Part shown: positions 30,390 through 38,046 of the stretch, piece after piece
Layout of the letters: each line of letters starts with the position of its first letter
Position numbering within the stretch: position 1 is the stretch's first letter
Virus record (IMG/VR): IMGVR_UViG_3300025913_000006
Location: 1-62,252 of that record
Source: a virus
DNA length: 62,252 bases
Reading direction: 5' to 3' (one strand)
Position numbers and translations under genes: made by a program
The notes under the pieces: generated by a model
The model's database searches: none
Told to the model about the DNA's origin: nothing
What the model saw: only the letters and a program-made list of their open reading frames with translations

Positions 30390-30757
30390 ACAAGAACGCC
30401 GGCCAAGCGGAGTTGTTGCGCTTCACATGCAAAGTGATCTTCTCGGCTCAAATGGTCATCAACCTAGCTTTACCTGCGTACAGAGGCGTTCACGAATCAC
30501 CGGCCATGCGTGCAATCATCGCGACTCTCGGGAGAGAACTGGTACTGTCCTCGTCCATCACCACGGCGGTTTTCCTGATGTTGGGATTCTGGGCAAGAGA
30601 ACTAAGGGTCATGGGAGGGCTTGCGCACGCCATTCTGTGCCTCGTGATAAGCATGGTGGCTATGAGGTCGGGGTACTACGATTCAGCGGCCATATGGGCC
30701 GTGTACGCGTTCGGGGGGTCTATGCTTGCAGCAACGGGGGTGAGACGTGAGCGTTAG
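30386..30757 (+). CDS. multi-pass membrane protein, holin candidate, 123 aa
   Basis: ATGA overlap at 30386. Three to four hydrophobic segments (about residues 15-33, 50-68, 77-93, 101-116) and a basic C-terminal tail (TGVRRER), typical of class I holins. Identification rests on topology and position next to the DUF1906 protein only. Confidence 0.6.
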   Translation: MNKNAGQAELLRFTCKVIFSAQMVINLALPAYRGVHESPAMRAIIATLGRELVLSSSITTAVFLMLGFWARELRVMGGLAHAILCLVISMVAMRSGYYDSAAIWAVYAFGGSMLAATGVRRER

Positions 30758-31028
30758 CCCTAACGAACTCGCGTCGTATATCGGTGCCGTCGCTACCATC
30801 GCTGGCGGATTTGCTGGAGCCGTCAAATGGTTGGACGCGCGAAGGGAAAGGGATCGCAAAGAGGGTGATGCGAAGATAGAAAAGCTCGAAGCGAGAATTG
30901 CAAAGCTCGAAAACGAACACCTGACGGGACGGCGGCATATCGTAGAGGCAATCAGTCTGTGCCCGAAGGGAGCGGAGTACACGCAGCTCAGTGCCCATTT
31001 GGTTGCGGCGGCAGATGCGTTATCATAA
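30747..31028 (+). CDS. membrane plus coiled-coil protein, 93 aa
   Basis: GTG 30747, overlapping the previous gene by 11 nt. One hydrophobic segment (YIGAVATIAGGFAGAVKWL), then a charged coiled coil (REGDAKIEKLEARIAKLENE-like) and a C-terminal helix. Resembles small phage anti-holin or accessory lysis proteins in layout. Confidence 0.6.
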   Translation: MSVSPNELASYIGAVATIAGGFAGAVKWLDARRERDRKEGDAKIEKLEARIAKLENEHLTGRRHIVEAISLCPKGAEYTQLSAHLVAAADALS

Positions 31029-31031
31029 GGT

Positions 31032-31352
31032 ATGCACTTCCGCAGGAATCGTCCACGAAGGGTAGCCATTAACCACTTCCCAAGCAATGCGCCAAACCGG
31101 TCGCTTGGGAATCGCGGATCGTCGTGGCTTGGAAGCGGACGCGTAGCGCAAGCGGAAAGAAATCGTCTTGCGTCTTGGGAAGATTGGGATCATCCTTATC
31201 CGGCTGAATTTGACTTCGAATATTACGATTCGTTTTTCTGGGAAGATGATTACCCGACTGATTGCGTGGAGCGATTTAGCTATAGAATTGGAGAACGCAC
31301 GCTCCGCAGAAACCTTCCATCACTATTTGCAGGGACACCCTTATCTGTATGA
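31032..31352 (+). CDS. hypothetical protein, 106 aa
   Basis: Basic Arg/Asn-rich N-terminal half and a strongly acidic aromatic stretch in the middle (EFDFEYYDSFFWEDDYP). ATGA overlap with the next gene supports the frame. Unrecognised. Confidence 0.55.
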   Translation: MHFRRNRPRRVAINHFPSNAPNRSLGNRGSSWLGSGRVAQAERNRLASWEDWDHPYPAEFDFEYYDSFFWEDDYPTDCVERFSYRIGERTLRRNLPSLFAGTPLSV

Positions 31353-31582
31353 CCCCTCAACCCACCCAAAGCCACCTCGCATACTGGCGTGACATCGTTA
31401 TGTACGGCACCATCGCAGGATTGACCGCGTACGGCCTCACGCACGACCCATTGACCGCGAGAGACTACGCAGGCATCATGTTGGCCGTCCTGATCGCAGT
31501 GAAAGGTAAAATGTCCCCAGGTAAGGACCAAGCACAAGGAACGTCCGACGCAACCAAGGGCGACACGTCCCCGACCACATAG
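31349..31582 (+). CDS. membrane protein, 77 aa
   Basis: Two hydrophobic segments (IVMYGTIAGLTAYGL and YAGIMLAVLIAV) and a polar Lys/Ser/Thr-rich C-terminal tail. A second holin candidate. A terminator follows 30 nt after the stop. Confidence 0.6.
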   Translation: MTPQPTQSHLAYWRDIVMYGTIAGLTAYGLTHDPLTARDYAGIMLAVLIAVKGKMSPGKDQAQGTSDATKGDTSPTT

Positions 31583-31611
31583 ACTTTTAACCCCGCTCAT
31601 CCCCTCAATTA

Positions 31612-31644
31612 GCCCTCGTATCTCGCCATGCGGGGGCATTTTTT
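31612..31644 (+). terminator. intrinsic terminator after the lysis region
   Basis: GCCCTCG (31612-31618) pairs with CGGGGGC (31631-31637), one wobble, 12-nt loop, then A and six T (31639-31644). Its 3' arm also contains the TGCGGGG that matches the tRNA acceptor strand of the next element. Confidence 0.75.
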
Positions 31645-31724
31645 AAAGTAATCTGAGTTCAGCTTGGTAGAACGCGTGGCTCATAACCACGAGGCCGAGG
31701 GTTCAAATCCCTCCCCCGCACCCA
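31629..31724 (+). tRNA. tRNA-Met(CAT)-like element with displaced 5' acceptor strand
   Basis: 31657-31724 folds as a tRNA body: D-stem GTTC/GAAC around AGCTTGGTA, anticodon stem CGTGG/CCACG with loop CTCATAA (anticodon CAT at 31682-31684), 5-nt variable loop, T-stem GAGGG/CCCTC with TTCAAAT, then CCCCGCA, C and an encoded CCA. The matching 5' acceptor strand TGCGGGG is present at 31629-31635 but 19-21 nt too far upstream, inside a terminator arm. It is therefore not a standard functional tRNA. It may be an interrupted tRNA, a tRNA-derived attachment sequence or a tRNA-like structure. Confidence 0.6.
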
Positions 31725-31787
31725 ATTTCCCCAGCCACAAACAGTTGTCCGCATAGGGCAGCGACGGGGTGAACAACTGGGGATGCT

Positions 31788-31818
31788 TTGCCTTCTTAGG
31801 TTTTCTGTGCTAACCTAA
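31788..31818 (+). promoter_or_regulatory. promoter with overlapping operator for the morphogenesis operon
   Basis: TTGCCT (31788-31793), exactly 17 nt, then TAACCT (31811-31816), which ends 7 nt before ATG 31824. TTAGGTT (31796-31802) and AACCTAA (31812-31818) form a perfect 7-bp inverted repeat covering the spacer and -10, ideal for repression. Probably a main late promoter. Confidence 0.65.
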
Positions 31819-31823
31819 ATGAT

Positions 31824-32198
31824 ATGGCAACCGTCACGCCCGTATTCGCCCTATCTGTTCCGCAGGACTCACCCGTACTTGCAGGGGAGAAGTTCTCTGT
31901 CCGTGGTCCCACGAAGTCTGTAGGTGATGGCCTGATCGGCAACTTCATCGCGAACTCGTTCAAGAAGATCGGAGCGCAGGCAACGGGAGCGATGCAACTC
32001 CTGAAGAATCCAGACGGAACGTATACGCTTGGCGAGCAGGCCGACATCACTGATACGATCATGGGACTTGAGACGGACCTATACAAGCATCGCCTCACTC
32101 AGAACTTGACCCCGATTGAGGCCGAGATTTACTTGAAGTTTCTGCCCGAAGGCGCGACGGTTTCATTGGTCGGCACGTTTGCATTTGAGGTCGCATGA
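31824..32198 (+). CDS. hypothetical protein at head of late operon, 124 aa
   Basis: Leaderless ATG 31824. No signal peptide; central basic helical region (IANSFKKIGAQATGAMQLL) and a C-terminal LPEGATVSLVGTFAFEVA beta segment. Unrecognised; probably virion-related from its position. ATGA overlap with the next gene. Confidence 0.6.
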   Translation: MATVTPVFALSVPQDSPVLAGEKFSVRGPTKSVGDGLIGNFIANSFKKIGAQATGAMQLLKNPDGTYTLGEQADITDTIMGLETDLYKHRLTQNLTPIEAEIYLKFLPEGATVSLVGTFAFEVA

Positions 32199-32572
32199 AA
32201 CTCGACACGAACCTCAGCGCAATCCTTCTCATTGGGGCAGTTATAGCGCTCATTGCCCTATCTGGTATTGCGGAAGGTCAAGTAGGCGCAAGCGCAATCT
32301 ACGATTCGCAGACGCACAAAGCTTATGCAGTATTCACTACGCAAATCAAAACGCTTGCGCTACAAGGTCCCGTCTCGCTCAATCTTGAGGGTTTCGCGGG
32401 CTCGTCTACCGGAGCCGGATCAACTCTCGTTGGCGGTTCTGCTCTATGCGTCTCTTATGGGTTTAAGGCGCTCGGTAAACCGTTCTCGTTTGATTTCGGT
32501 CCTAGTTTCGAAGTAATTGGAGATCGTAAGCCAGGGTGGGGATTGTTCTTTGGAGTGGGGGCGAAGTTTTAG
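32195..32572 (+). CDS. exported beta-barrel-like protein, 125 aa
   Basis: A signal-peptide-like N-terminus (KLDTNLSAILLIGAVIALIA then LSGIAEGQ) is followed by alternating polar/hydrophobic strands and ends GWGLFFGVGAKF, a terminal aromatic residue as in outer-membrane barrel proteins. If real, it points to a host with an outer membrane. Phage-encoded outer-membrane proteins can block receptors or alter permeability. Family not recognised. Confidence 0.6.
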   Translation: MKLDTNLSAILLIGAVIALIALSGIAEGQVGASAIYDSQTHKAYAVFTTQIKTLALQGPVSLNLEGFAGSSTGAGSTLVGGSALCVSYGFKALGKPFSFDFGPSFEVIGDRKPGWGLFFGVGAKF

Positions 32573-32573
32573 G

Positions 32574-32867
32574 ATGGGTGCAATTGATCCAGGATCGACA
32601 ATGTATGATAAAGGAGTCGTATTTAACGCCGTCAAGCGCATTGCGCAAGACCCGCCGCCATTTCAGGTAGATGTTCCCGCGATGCTCGAAACCTTCGAGT
32701 TATATGAGTCAGCACTTCAAGCCATAGCCGGTAACGATGCAGATGCTTGGCTGGAAAGTCGCGGCGGTAAGTTTGTGCAGGAGATAGGCGATGGTGACAA
32801 TGCTATAAACATGCAGCGCGTAGCCCGCAAAGCGTTAGGTAAAGAATTCTTTTGGGATGGTTCCTGA
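32574..32867 (+). CDS. hypothetical protein, 97 aa
   Basis: Start at ATG 32574 just after the previous stop, or at ATG 32601, which has the better AGGATCG site. Helical, acidic C-terminal half (ELYESALQAIAGNDADAWLE). TGATG overlap downstream. Unrecognised. Confidence 0.55.
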   Translation: MGAIDPGSTMYDKGVVFNAVKRIAQDPPPFQVDVPAMLETFELYESALQAIAGNDADAWLESRGGKFVQEIGDGDNAINMQRVARKALGKEFFWDGS

Positions 32868-33052
32868 TGGAAAGCAGTAAACGAAGAGTGGAGCGGCTGA
32901 TTAGTAGGATAAAGACCGACAACCGAAGGCGCGAAGATCAGTACACACTCATTAAAAACCTGACTCCTCAAATATCAAAGGCATTCGTTGCGTTTCAGAA
33001 TCAAAAGGCCGCAGTGTATTTCAATGAAGCATTTGGCAAGTCTGATGTATAA
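32867..33052 (+). CDS. basic hypothetical protein, 61 aa
   Basis: ATG 32867 in a TGATG overlap. Strongly basic helix (SSKRRVERLISRIKTDNRRR) then a helical end. Possible nucleic-acid binding; unrecognised. Confidence 0.55.
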   Translation: MESSKRRVERLISRIKTDNRRREDQYTLIKNLTPQISKAFVAFQNQKAAVYFNEAFGKSDV

Positions 33053-33086
33053 TCCGACTGCTACGGCTACGCGACGATCATCACCA

Positions 33087-33123
33087 GGCCACCCTTTCGT
33101 TTCCGGGGTGGCCCTCCTTTTTT
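33087..33123 (+). terminator. intrinsic terminator
   Basis: Perfect 8-bp stem GGCCACCC (33087-33094) / GGGTGGCC (33106-33113), 11-nt loop, then CTCC and six T. It ends the unit 31824-33052 only 5 nt before the next gene's ATG. Confidence 0.85.
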
Positions 33124-33128
33124 AAGCC

Positions 33129-34688
33129 ATGCCTACACCGCTAACTCTTGGACCTGTTTCATCAGTAGGTCGTGGCGGGACAACGCTTTCGTGGACGATC
33201 CCTGGCACGAGTGGAATTGCTTCGGCTGCCGGGTTTGTTGCTGGGTCCAAAGTTCCCTATCTTAGGTTCCAGATCAACCCAGGTGGTGGCGGAGGACTGG
33301 GTTCGCTCCCCGGAGAGATCGACGTGTACGGAAACACGTGGGCGATTGCAGACCCTACCAACTCTATCGCGCTTGTAGGGGATTCGGTCGGCATTGGTGA
33401 CATATCGGGGATCATCAACCACGCTACTAATGAAGGGGCAGTGTGCCATTCGTCAAGCGTCCCAGTGTTTACACTTCCGACGACTGGGCTAAGCCTCTCT
33501 ACGCTCAACGGAGGCGGTTACTACATCTACGTTGGGCTCTCCACTCCTTCGGGGGGAACCATCTCGGTCGCCGCGTCGGGCAACTACCAAATCAACGGTG
33601 GAGCGCTAGTTCCGTGGAGCGCGCCAACTGGGGTTGTGACCCTGAATATTCAGCAGACCCCAGGGGACACGACCGCGAATGTAATGGGGGCGTGGATCAT
33701 CATGCTTTCGGGCTACCCGAGTTCTCAACCTTCCGCAAGCGTGTCGGTTACCCCTGACGTTCGCGGGCAGGTGCAGAATACAGTCCATAACGCCGCGTTC
33801 ACTGTCGCTTTGTCGAATAGTTTTGGAGGGTCAGCAAGTGGCGCTGGAAGTCCAGGGATAACACTCCTCACACCGGCCACAACCATTTCTATCCCGCTAA
33901 GCGGCGGTTCTGGAATCGGGTCGTTTAATCAGTTGGGCGCTTACTCTGGAGGTCCCCCTACGAACGGCCAATGGGTGTGGAGCGGCAACTATGCGGTTTC
34001 GCCCGTTGTCGTTGCGAATTCGATCATCGTAAACCAAATTTCAGCTTCGACGGGCTCGCTTCAATTCAGGGGAAAAACAGGTGGCCCGACGTTCGGCGGT
34101 ACGATTGGAGTTAATGGCGGTTCTACGATGGCCGCGTTTTCAAGTGGATGCGACGAAATGACAACGGCTTACCTTTCTGATGTTCTGGACTTTTACGCGC
34201 AGTTCACTGACCCGGCGACGGGGGCACCTGCGAACCCAACGGGGACGCCTACGTTTAGGATCTACAACCAACTAAACGGGACAGTTCTTGCCACGGGAAC
34301 ATTGACCCAGCTTGACAGTGGTAGCACCGTGGGATTCTTTGGGGCCTCAGTGACGTTAAATGGCTCATACACCGTTGGTCATTGCTACGTGGTCGTTGTA
34401 CTCGCGACGGTAGCCACGGTCTCCCAGGAGGGCATCGTAGAGCGGTTCATTGTTAGGGACACGATTTCCAACACGGTGTTTGGTGGAGCGGACCCAGGGC
34501 CGATCATTGGGCGGCCAACTACAATCGGTGGGCTTATTAGCACGATCTATCGGTACCTCGTGAATTTCCAGTCCGTTGATAAGCTGGCCCAGACCCAGAC
34601 TCTTTACTCAGATGATAATTCTACGGTGATGCTTTCGGGGTCGATCACGGCAAATTCACAAAACACGACCAAGGGAAAGATGTCGTAG
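33129..34688 (+). CDS. large beta-rich virion/adhesin-type protein, 519 aa
   Basis: Gly/Ser/Thr-rich throughout with short strands and no membrane segment, as in phage fibres or baseplate-proximal proteins. The C-terminal 180 residues (YLSDVLDFYAQFTDPATG then GTPTFRIYNQLNGTVLATG) look like the Ig/BppU-like domain often present in tail-associated structural proteins. ATG 33129 has neither a ribosome site nor a -10 at the leaderless distance and follows a terminator by 5 nt, so how it is expressed is unclear. Confidence 0.65.
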   Translation: MPTPLTLGPVSSVGRGGTTLSWTIPGTSGIASAAGFVAGSKVPYLRFQINPGGGGGLGSLPGEIDVYGNTWAIADPTNSIALVGDSVGIGDISGIINHATNEGAVCHSSSVPVFTLPTTGLSLSTLNGGGYYIYVGLSTPSGGTISVAASGNYQINGGALVPWSAPTGVVTLNIQQTPGDTTANVMGAWIIMLSGYPSSQPSASVSVTPDVRGQVQNTVHNAAFTVALSNSFGGSASGAGSPGITLLTPATTISIPLSGGSGIGSFNQLGAYSGGPPTNGQWVWSGNYAVSPVVVANSIIVNQISASTGSLQFRGKTGGPTFGGTIGVNGGSTMAAFSSGCDEMTTAYLSDVLDFYAQFTDPATGAPANPTGTPTFRIYNQLNGTVLATGTLTQLDSGSTVGFFGASVTLNGSYTVGHCYVVVVLATVATVSQEGIVERFIVRDTISNTVFGGADPGPIIGRPTTIGGLISTIYRYLVNFQSVDKLAQTQTLYSDDNSTVMLSGSITANSQNTTKGKMS

Positions 34689-34699
34689 TGCTAACTAAG

Positions 34700-34708
34700 T
34701 GATAGCAT
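34700..34708 (+). promoter_or_regulatory. extended -10 (TGATAGCAT) before gene 34725
   Basis: Located in the 36-nt gap before ATG 34725. It leaves a short leader containing AAGG, so this gene has a normal ribosome site. Confidence 0.4.
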
Positions 34709-34724
34709 AAGGTAAGGTTCAAAA

Positions 34725-35141
34725 ATGCTCAGGCCCACACTCACGTTCACCATCAGCGAAGGAACTCACCCTTCCACTTCGGTCAACCTTGACGATTTCT
34801 CGGTTCCGTTCCCCGGTGCAGTCGGTTCGCTGGTTTCGTCGCTCATTGAAAACGAACTCGCGAAAGAGACGTTGAAGGCGGCGGGATCGGCATGGGTAAC
34901 GCAGACCGTGAACCCAGAAGACCAGACACAGGTCACCTATCAACTCGCGGAATTGATTGCAGTTGATGCAGGCATTATTCCTCTACCTGATTCGCTTAAG
35001 TCCATATCTCTTCACGAGAACATCAGCCAGGGAGAATACGACGCATTCCGCAAGTTCCTTGGTGATACGGTGAAAGTTGAAGGCGAGTTGACGTTCACAA
35101 GGATTGAGGACATCAGCGAAACGGTAAAGGAAGGTTCGTAA
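34725..35141 (+). CDS. hypothetical protein before terminase, 138 aa
   Basis: Mixed alpha/beta; DFSVPFPGAVGSLVSSLIEN, then YQLAELIAVDAGIIPLPDSL and a C-terminal beta/acidic segment. No known domain. Immediately before the terminase genes, so part of packaging or virion assembly by context only. Confidence 0.6.
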   Translation: MLRPTLTFTISEGTHPSTSVNLDDFSVPFPGAVGSLVSSLIENELAKETLKAAGSAWVTQTVNPEDQTQVTYQLAELIAVDAGIIPLPDSLKSISLHENISQGEYDAFRKFLGDTVKVEGELTFTRIEDISETVKEGS

Positions 35142-35145
35142 ATCA

Positions 35146-35604
35146 GTGGCTCGAAAAGCCAAAGATAAACCAGAATCTACGCTTACGGAAGCTCAACTCC
35201 AAGCGCGCCGCGAAAACGGAAAGCTTGGAGGAAGGCCACGGAAGAAATTAGGTCGAACCCGCATGGAAATGCTGGAAGAGATCGGAAGCACGCTTACGGT
35301 CACAGGAAAAACGATTGACGAGCAATCAACGATTGCGTTAGCTGACGCTATCGTAGCGGGAGAATGGGAAGCCGTCAAATGGTGGAAAGACCAAAGGATG
35401 GGAACGGCCAAGAGCACGGTTGAACTCAAGACGCTACCGCCAGAGGATCTTGTTCAAGCGATGGGGGCAGCGCTTCACGATATTCTAGGGGAAGAACAAA
35501 AACTTGATGAACTTGACGCGCAAAGGATCTATATAACGTGGGTAGAGCGAGCAATACAACTTATCAATCCGGAGGTATTGCCCAGCTTGCCAGTGCTTTA
35601 TTAG
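35146..35604 (+). CDS. terS: terminase small subunit candidate
   Basis: GTG 35146, 152 aa. Basic N-terminus with RRENGKLGGRPRKKLGRTRM, a common opening of phage small terminases and other DNA-binding proteins, then a helical region (TIALADAIVAGEWEAVKWWK) and an acidic helical C-terminus. It overlaps the large subunit by 67 nt. Assignment is from position and composition, not a definite family match. Confidence 0.6.
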   Translation: MARKAKDKPESTLTEAQLQARRENGKLGGRPRKKLGRTRMEMLEEIGSTLTVTGKTIDEQSTIALADAIVAGEWEAVKWWKDQRMGTAKSTVELKTLPPEDLVQAMGAALHDILGEEQKLDELDAQRIYITWVERAIQLINPEVLPSLPVLY

Positions 35605-36902
35605 AAGTCCCAAAGTTAAACAAGGTCAAGCGCGTTCCGTGGAGAAGCATAGCTAAGCCCTATCAAATACGTCCTGAAAATTGTTTGCACTGGGCAATGA
35701 TTTGCGGGAGAGGGGCCGGAAAAACGCGTGCCGCTGCTGAAAGGCTGAGAGAGCGTATTCTTTCAGGGAAGGCAAAGCGGATTTCTCTTATCGGCGCGAC
35801 ATTCGCCGACGTTCGCGATACGATGGTTGAAGGCGAGTCTGGGCTAGAGGCCGTGTGCGGCGATCTTTTCGAGACATACAACCGATCCATCGGAGAGATA
35901 CGCTTCAAGGGCGGAGCGCAAGCTAAGTTCTTTTCTGGCGAAGAACCAGATCGTTTACGCGGTCCTCAATCTACTGACGTATGGGGGGACGAGCTTGCAA
36001 GTTGGACGCGGGCAGAGGAAACGTTTGACATGGCGATGTTCGGCCTTCGGTTAGGCGAGCCTGAGGCTATTTGGACGACAACGCCACGCGCCATAAAAGT
36101 CATTAAGGGTCTGATTGCAAATAAGAGTTGCAAGGTCACCCGAGGTTCAACCTATGCCAACCGAGATAACTTGGCCCCTGAATTTTTCGAAGCGGTCATT
36201 AAGAAATACGAAGGCACAACGCTTGGCAGGCAGGAAATAGAGGGCGAAATCCTTGACGATGTTCAGGGGGCATTATGGAAACGAGAGTGGTTCGAAACTG
36301 AGGGTTTCCGATATGAACCAGCTACCGGCATTGAGGACGGGCGTTTAGTCTTCTATCCACCCGAAGGCCTGCAAAAGGTGGTCGTGGCTATCGACCCAAG
36401 CGTCACAGACCCAGAGCGAAGAAAGAACAAAACCAAAGATCCCGATACGTGCGGCCTAGTCGTCGCAGGGTCTGACGAGATCGGTCATGGCCATGTCTTT
36501 GGGGATTACACTAAGATCATGTCTCCCGGAGAATGGGCAGCAAAGGCCGTGAAACTCTACGACTTTTTTAGCGCGTCTTGTATCGTTGCTGAGGCAAACC
36601 AGGGCGGCGAGTTGATCCGCGAGGTTATTCGGTCCATTTCTTCAAATGTAAACGTCGTTCTCGTTCATGCGTCTATGGCAAAGAGACCAAGAGCCGAACC
36701 CCTTGCGATGCTTTACGAGCAGGGTAGGTTTCATCATCACGGGACTTTCTTGGACCTTGAAGACCAGCTAACGACATGGGACGCTACCGATCCTTCCGCA
36801 AAATCACCTGGCAATTTAGATGCATTAACTTGGGCCGGTCATGGTTTAGGGCTATGCGTTGCAACCGGAACGCGGGTATACGATAGAGTGTTATCACGTT
36901 GA
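35538..36902 (+). CDS. terL: terminase large subunit
   Basis: A 454-aa protein with the ATPase motifs WAMICGRGAGKTRAAAERL (Walker A), DVWGDELASW (Walker B, catalytic Glu) and IWTTTPRA (coupling motif). RNase H-like nuclease motifs follow: VVVAIDPSVTD, CIVAEANQGG and NLDALTWAGHG. It cuts and pumps phage DNA into proheads. The only long-frame start is GTG 35538 within the small-subunit gene and has no clear ribosome site; translational coupling is likely. Confidence 0.95.
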   Translation: MGRASNTTYQSGGIAQLASALLEVPKLNKVKRVPWRSIAKPYQIRPENCLHWAMICGRGAGKTRAAAERLRERILSGKAKRISLIGATFADVRDTMVEGESGLEAVCGDLFETYNRSIGEIRFKGGAQAKFFSGEEPDRLRGPQSTDVWGDELASWTRAEETFDMAMFGLRLGEPEAIWTTTPRAIKVIKGLIANKSCKVTRGSTYANRDNLAPEFFEAVIKKYEGTTLGRQEIEGEILDDVQGALWKREWFETEGFRYEPATGIEDGRLVFYPPEGLQKVVVAIDPSVTDPERRKNKTKDPDTCGLVVAGSDEIGHGHVFGDYTKIMSPGEWAAKAVKLYDFFSASCIVAEANQGGELIREVIRSISSNVNVVLVHASMAKRPRAEPLAMLYEQGRFHHHGTFLDLEDQLTTWDATDPSAKSPGNLDALTWAGHGLGLCVATGTRVYDRVLSR

Positions 36903-37264
36903 AAGCATTCCAACTTCTCACTGTTCTCGAAAAAGAACCGACGACCGACGATTATTCGGCTGAGTGGCTGTACTCCTTACTGCGAAGGTCAGGATTCAAC
37001 ATCCATAGCGAAGCCTACGGAAAAGGCGTTAGGCGCGTTGATTCGGCAGTGTGTTGGGTGGAATGGGCCAAGGCTTGCGGTAGATGGTCAAAGAAGCCCA
37101 GAGAGGGCAGAGCGGTGGTTGTTCAAACCGACCCATTCACTCTTTTGGGTGTGTATGCGGGAGAACGAGAAACCTTGCTCCAAATCGCACGACCTGGCGT
37201 TGTGATCGGAATTCACCCCGCATCGGTGGTCGGGTATATCGACCTGACGAAATTGAGAGCATAA
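36899..37264 (+). CDS. hypothetical protein, 121 aa, TTG start
   Basis: TTG 36899 overlaps the terminase stop as TTGA, and its own stop overlaps the next ATG as TAATG. Helical N-terminal half (FQLLTVLEKEPTTDDYSAEW) and a beta-rich C-terminal half ending GVVIGIHPASVVGYIDLTKL. Unrecognised. Confidence 0.6.
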   Translation: MKAFQLLTVLEKEPTTDDYSAEWLYSLLRRSGFNIHSEAYGKGVRRVDSAVCWVEWAKACGRWSKKPREGRAVVVQTDPFTLLGVYAGERETLLQIARPGVVIGIHPASVVGYIDLTKLRA

Positions 37265-37452
37265 TGATAGCGATGGACGCAGAGACACAACAGGCATTCG
37301 AAAAGAAGCACGTCAGCCACAAGATCGACGCCGGATTGATGGAAGAACTTCAGTCACTCCATTCCTTGGAGGCGTTTCACCTTGCACTCAGTCAGCTTTT
37401 CTTTGTTCTCCCCGATGGACATTACACGTTGACCTTGGAGAGAAGTGCTTAA
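37264..37452 (+). CDS. hypothetical helical protein, 62 aa
   Basis: ATG 37264 in a TAATG overlap. Mostly helical (AETQQAFEKKHVSHKIDAGL). It overlaps the next gene by 8 nt. Unrecognised. Confidence 0.6.
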   Translation: MIAMDAETQQAFEKKHVSHKIDAGLMEELQSLHSLEAFHLALSQLFFVLPDGHYTLTLERSA

Positions 37453-37702
37453 CCCCGAAACTGGGTACGTGGTTCAGATTCGAGGGTCGGCTACCGATCT
37501 TTACAGACTTCATCACATGATCCAAGGTGGGGCGGACATTCGCAACGAACCCGACACAGACGAGGTGAACGACCGCGTAATGACGGTTCGAGTGCCAGGG
37601 TCTATCGCTATTTGCGGGCATTCGATCACGAATGTAAAGCACGGCCATGAAGTGCCTGAAATCCTCGCGGAAGACCTATTAAGCGGTGAGTACCAATCTT
37701 AG
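37445..37702 (+). CDS. hypothetical protein, 85 aa
   Basis: GTG 37445 with GGAGAGAA just upstream. Possible beta-alpha-beta fold (GYVVQIRGSATDLYRLHHMI, later VMTVRVPGSIAICGHS). Unrecognised. Confidence 0.55.
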   Translation: MLNPETGYVVQIRGSATDLYRLHHMIQGGADIRNEPDTDEVNDRVMTVRVPGSIAICGHSITNVKHGHEVPEILAEDLLSGEYQS

Positions 37703-37721
37703 GGCTTACTCTTTTGCCCGG

Positions 37722-37727
37722 TAGAGT
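37722..37727 (+). promoter_or_regulatory. -10 box TAGAGT of leaderless gene 37735
   Basis: TAGAGT ends exactly 7 nt before ATG 37735; a weak TTAGGG lies 17 nt upstream. An internal promoter within the head-gene cluster. Confidence 0.5.
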
Positions 37728-37734
37728 CGCGGTG

Positions 37735-38046
37735 ATGATCGACGCCAGCCAAGTGCGTACGGGGCCTATCCTGCTAACCGAAGACACTCTAAGCAAGTGG
37801 GACCAGTTGGACCGCGTAGGACTTGAACCATTGAAAGGTGAAGTGGTCGCAGTCGGCAGGCAGAGAGGGCGAGTTCCCATGCCGAAGGTAGGACAGACTT
37901 TAGCTTTGAAGCGCGGAGGCCTGACGGTGGAGCATAACGATTTCGACATCCCAACGGTAGGCGCGATGGTTCCTGAAGGGTTCGCGCTACGAATTTACGG
38001 AGTCGGTGAAGAGTGGACGGATGGCGTTCACGGAGAATTACAATGA
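37735..38046 (+). CDS. GroES-like/co-chaperonin-fold candidate, 103 aa
   Basis: Start at ATG 37735 (leaderless position); TTG 37714 and GTG 37729 are alternatives. The sequence VGLEPLKGEVVAVGRQRGRV, PKVGQTLALKRGG and later VPEGFALRIYGVGE has the order of short strands, basic loop and 'G-x-V' turns seen in GroES-type small barrels, and it lies next to capsid genes as phage co-chaperonins do. The match is weak and unconfirmed. Confidence 0.5.
   Translation: MIDASQVRTGPILLTEDTLSKWDQLDRVGLEPLKGEVVAVGRQRGRVPMPKVGQTLALKRGGLTVEHNDFDIPTVGAMVPEGFALRIYGVGEEWTDGVHGELQ

Noticed and set aside
31629-31724. Ordinary functional tRNA-Met gene
   Set aside because: The 5' acceptor strand is separated from the D-arm by about 20 nt, so a standard cloverleaf cannot form without removal of the spacer.
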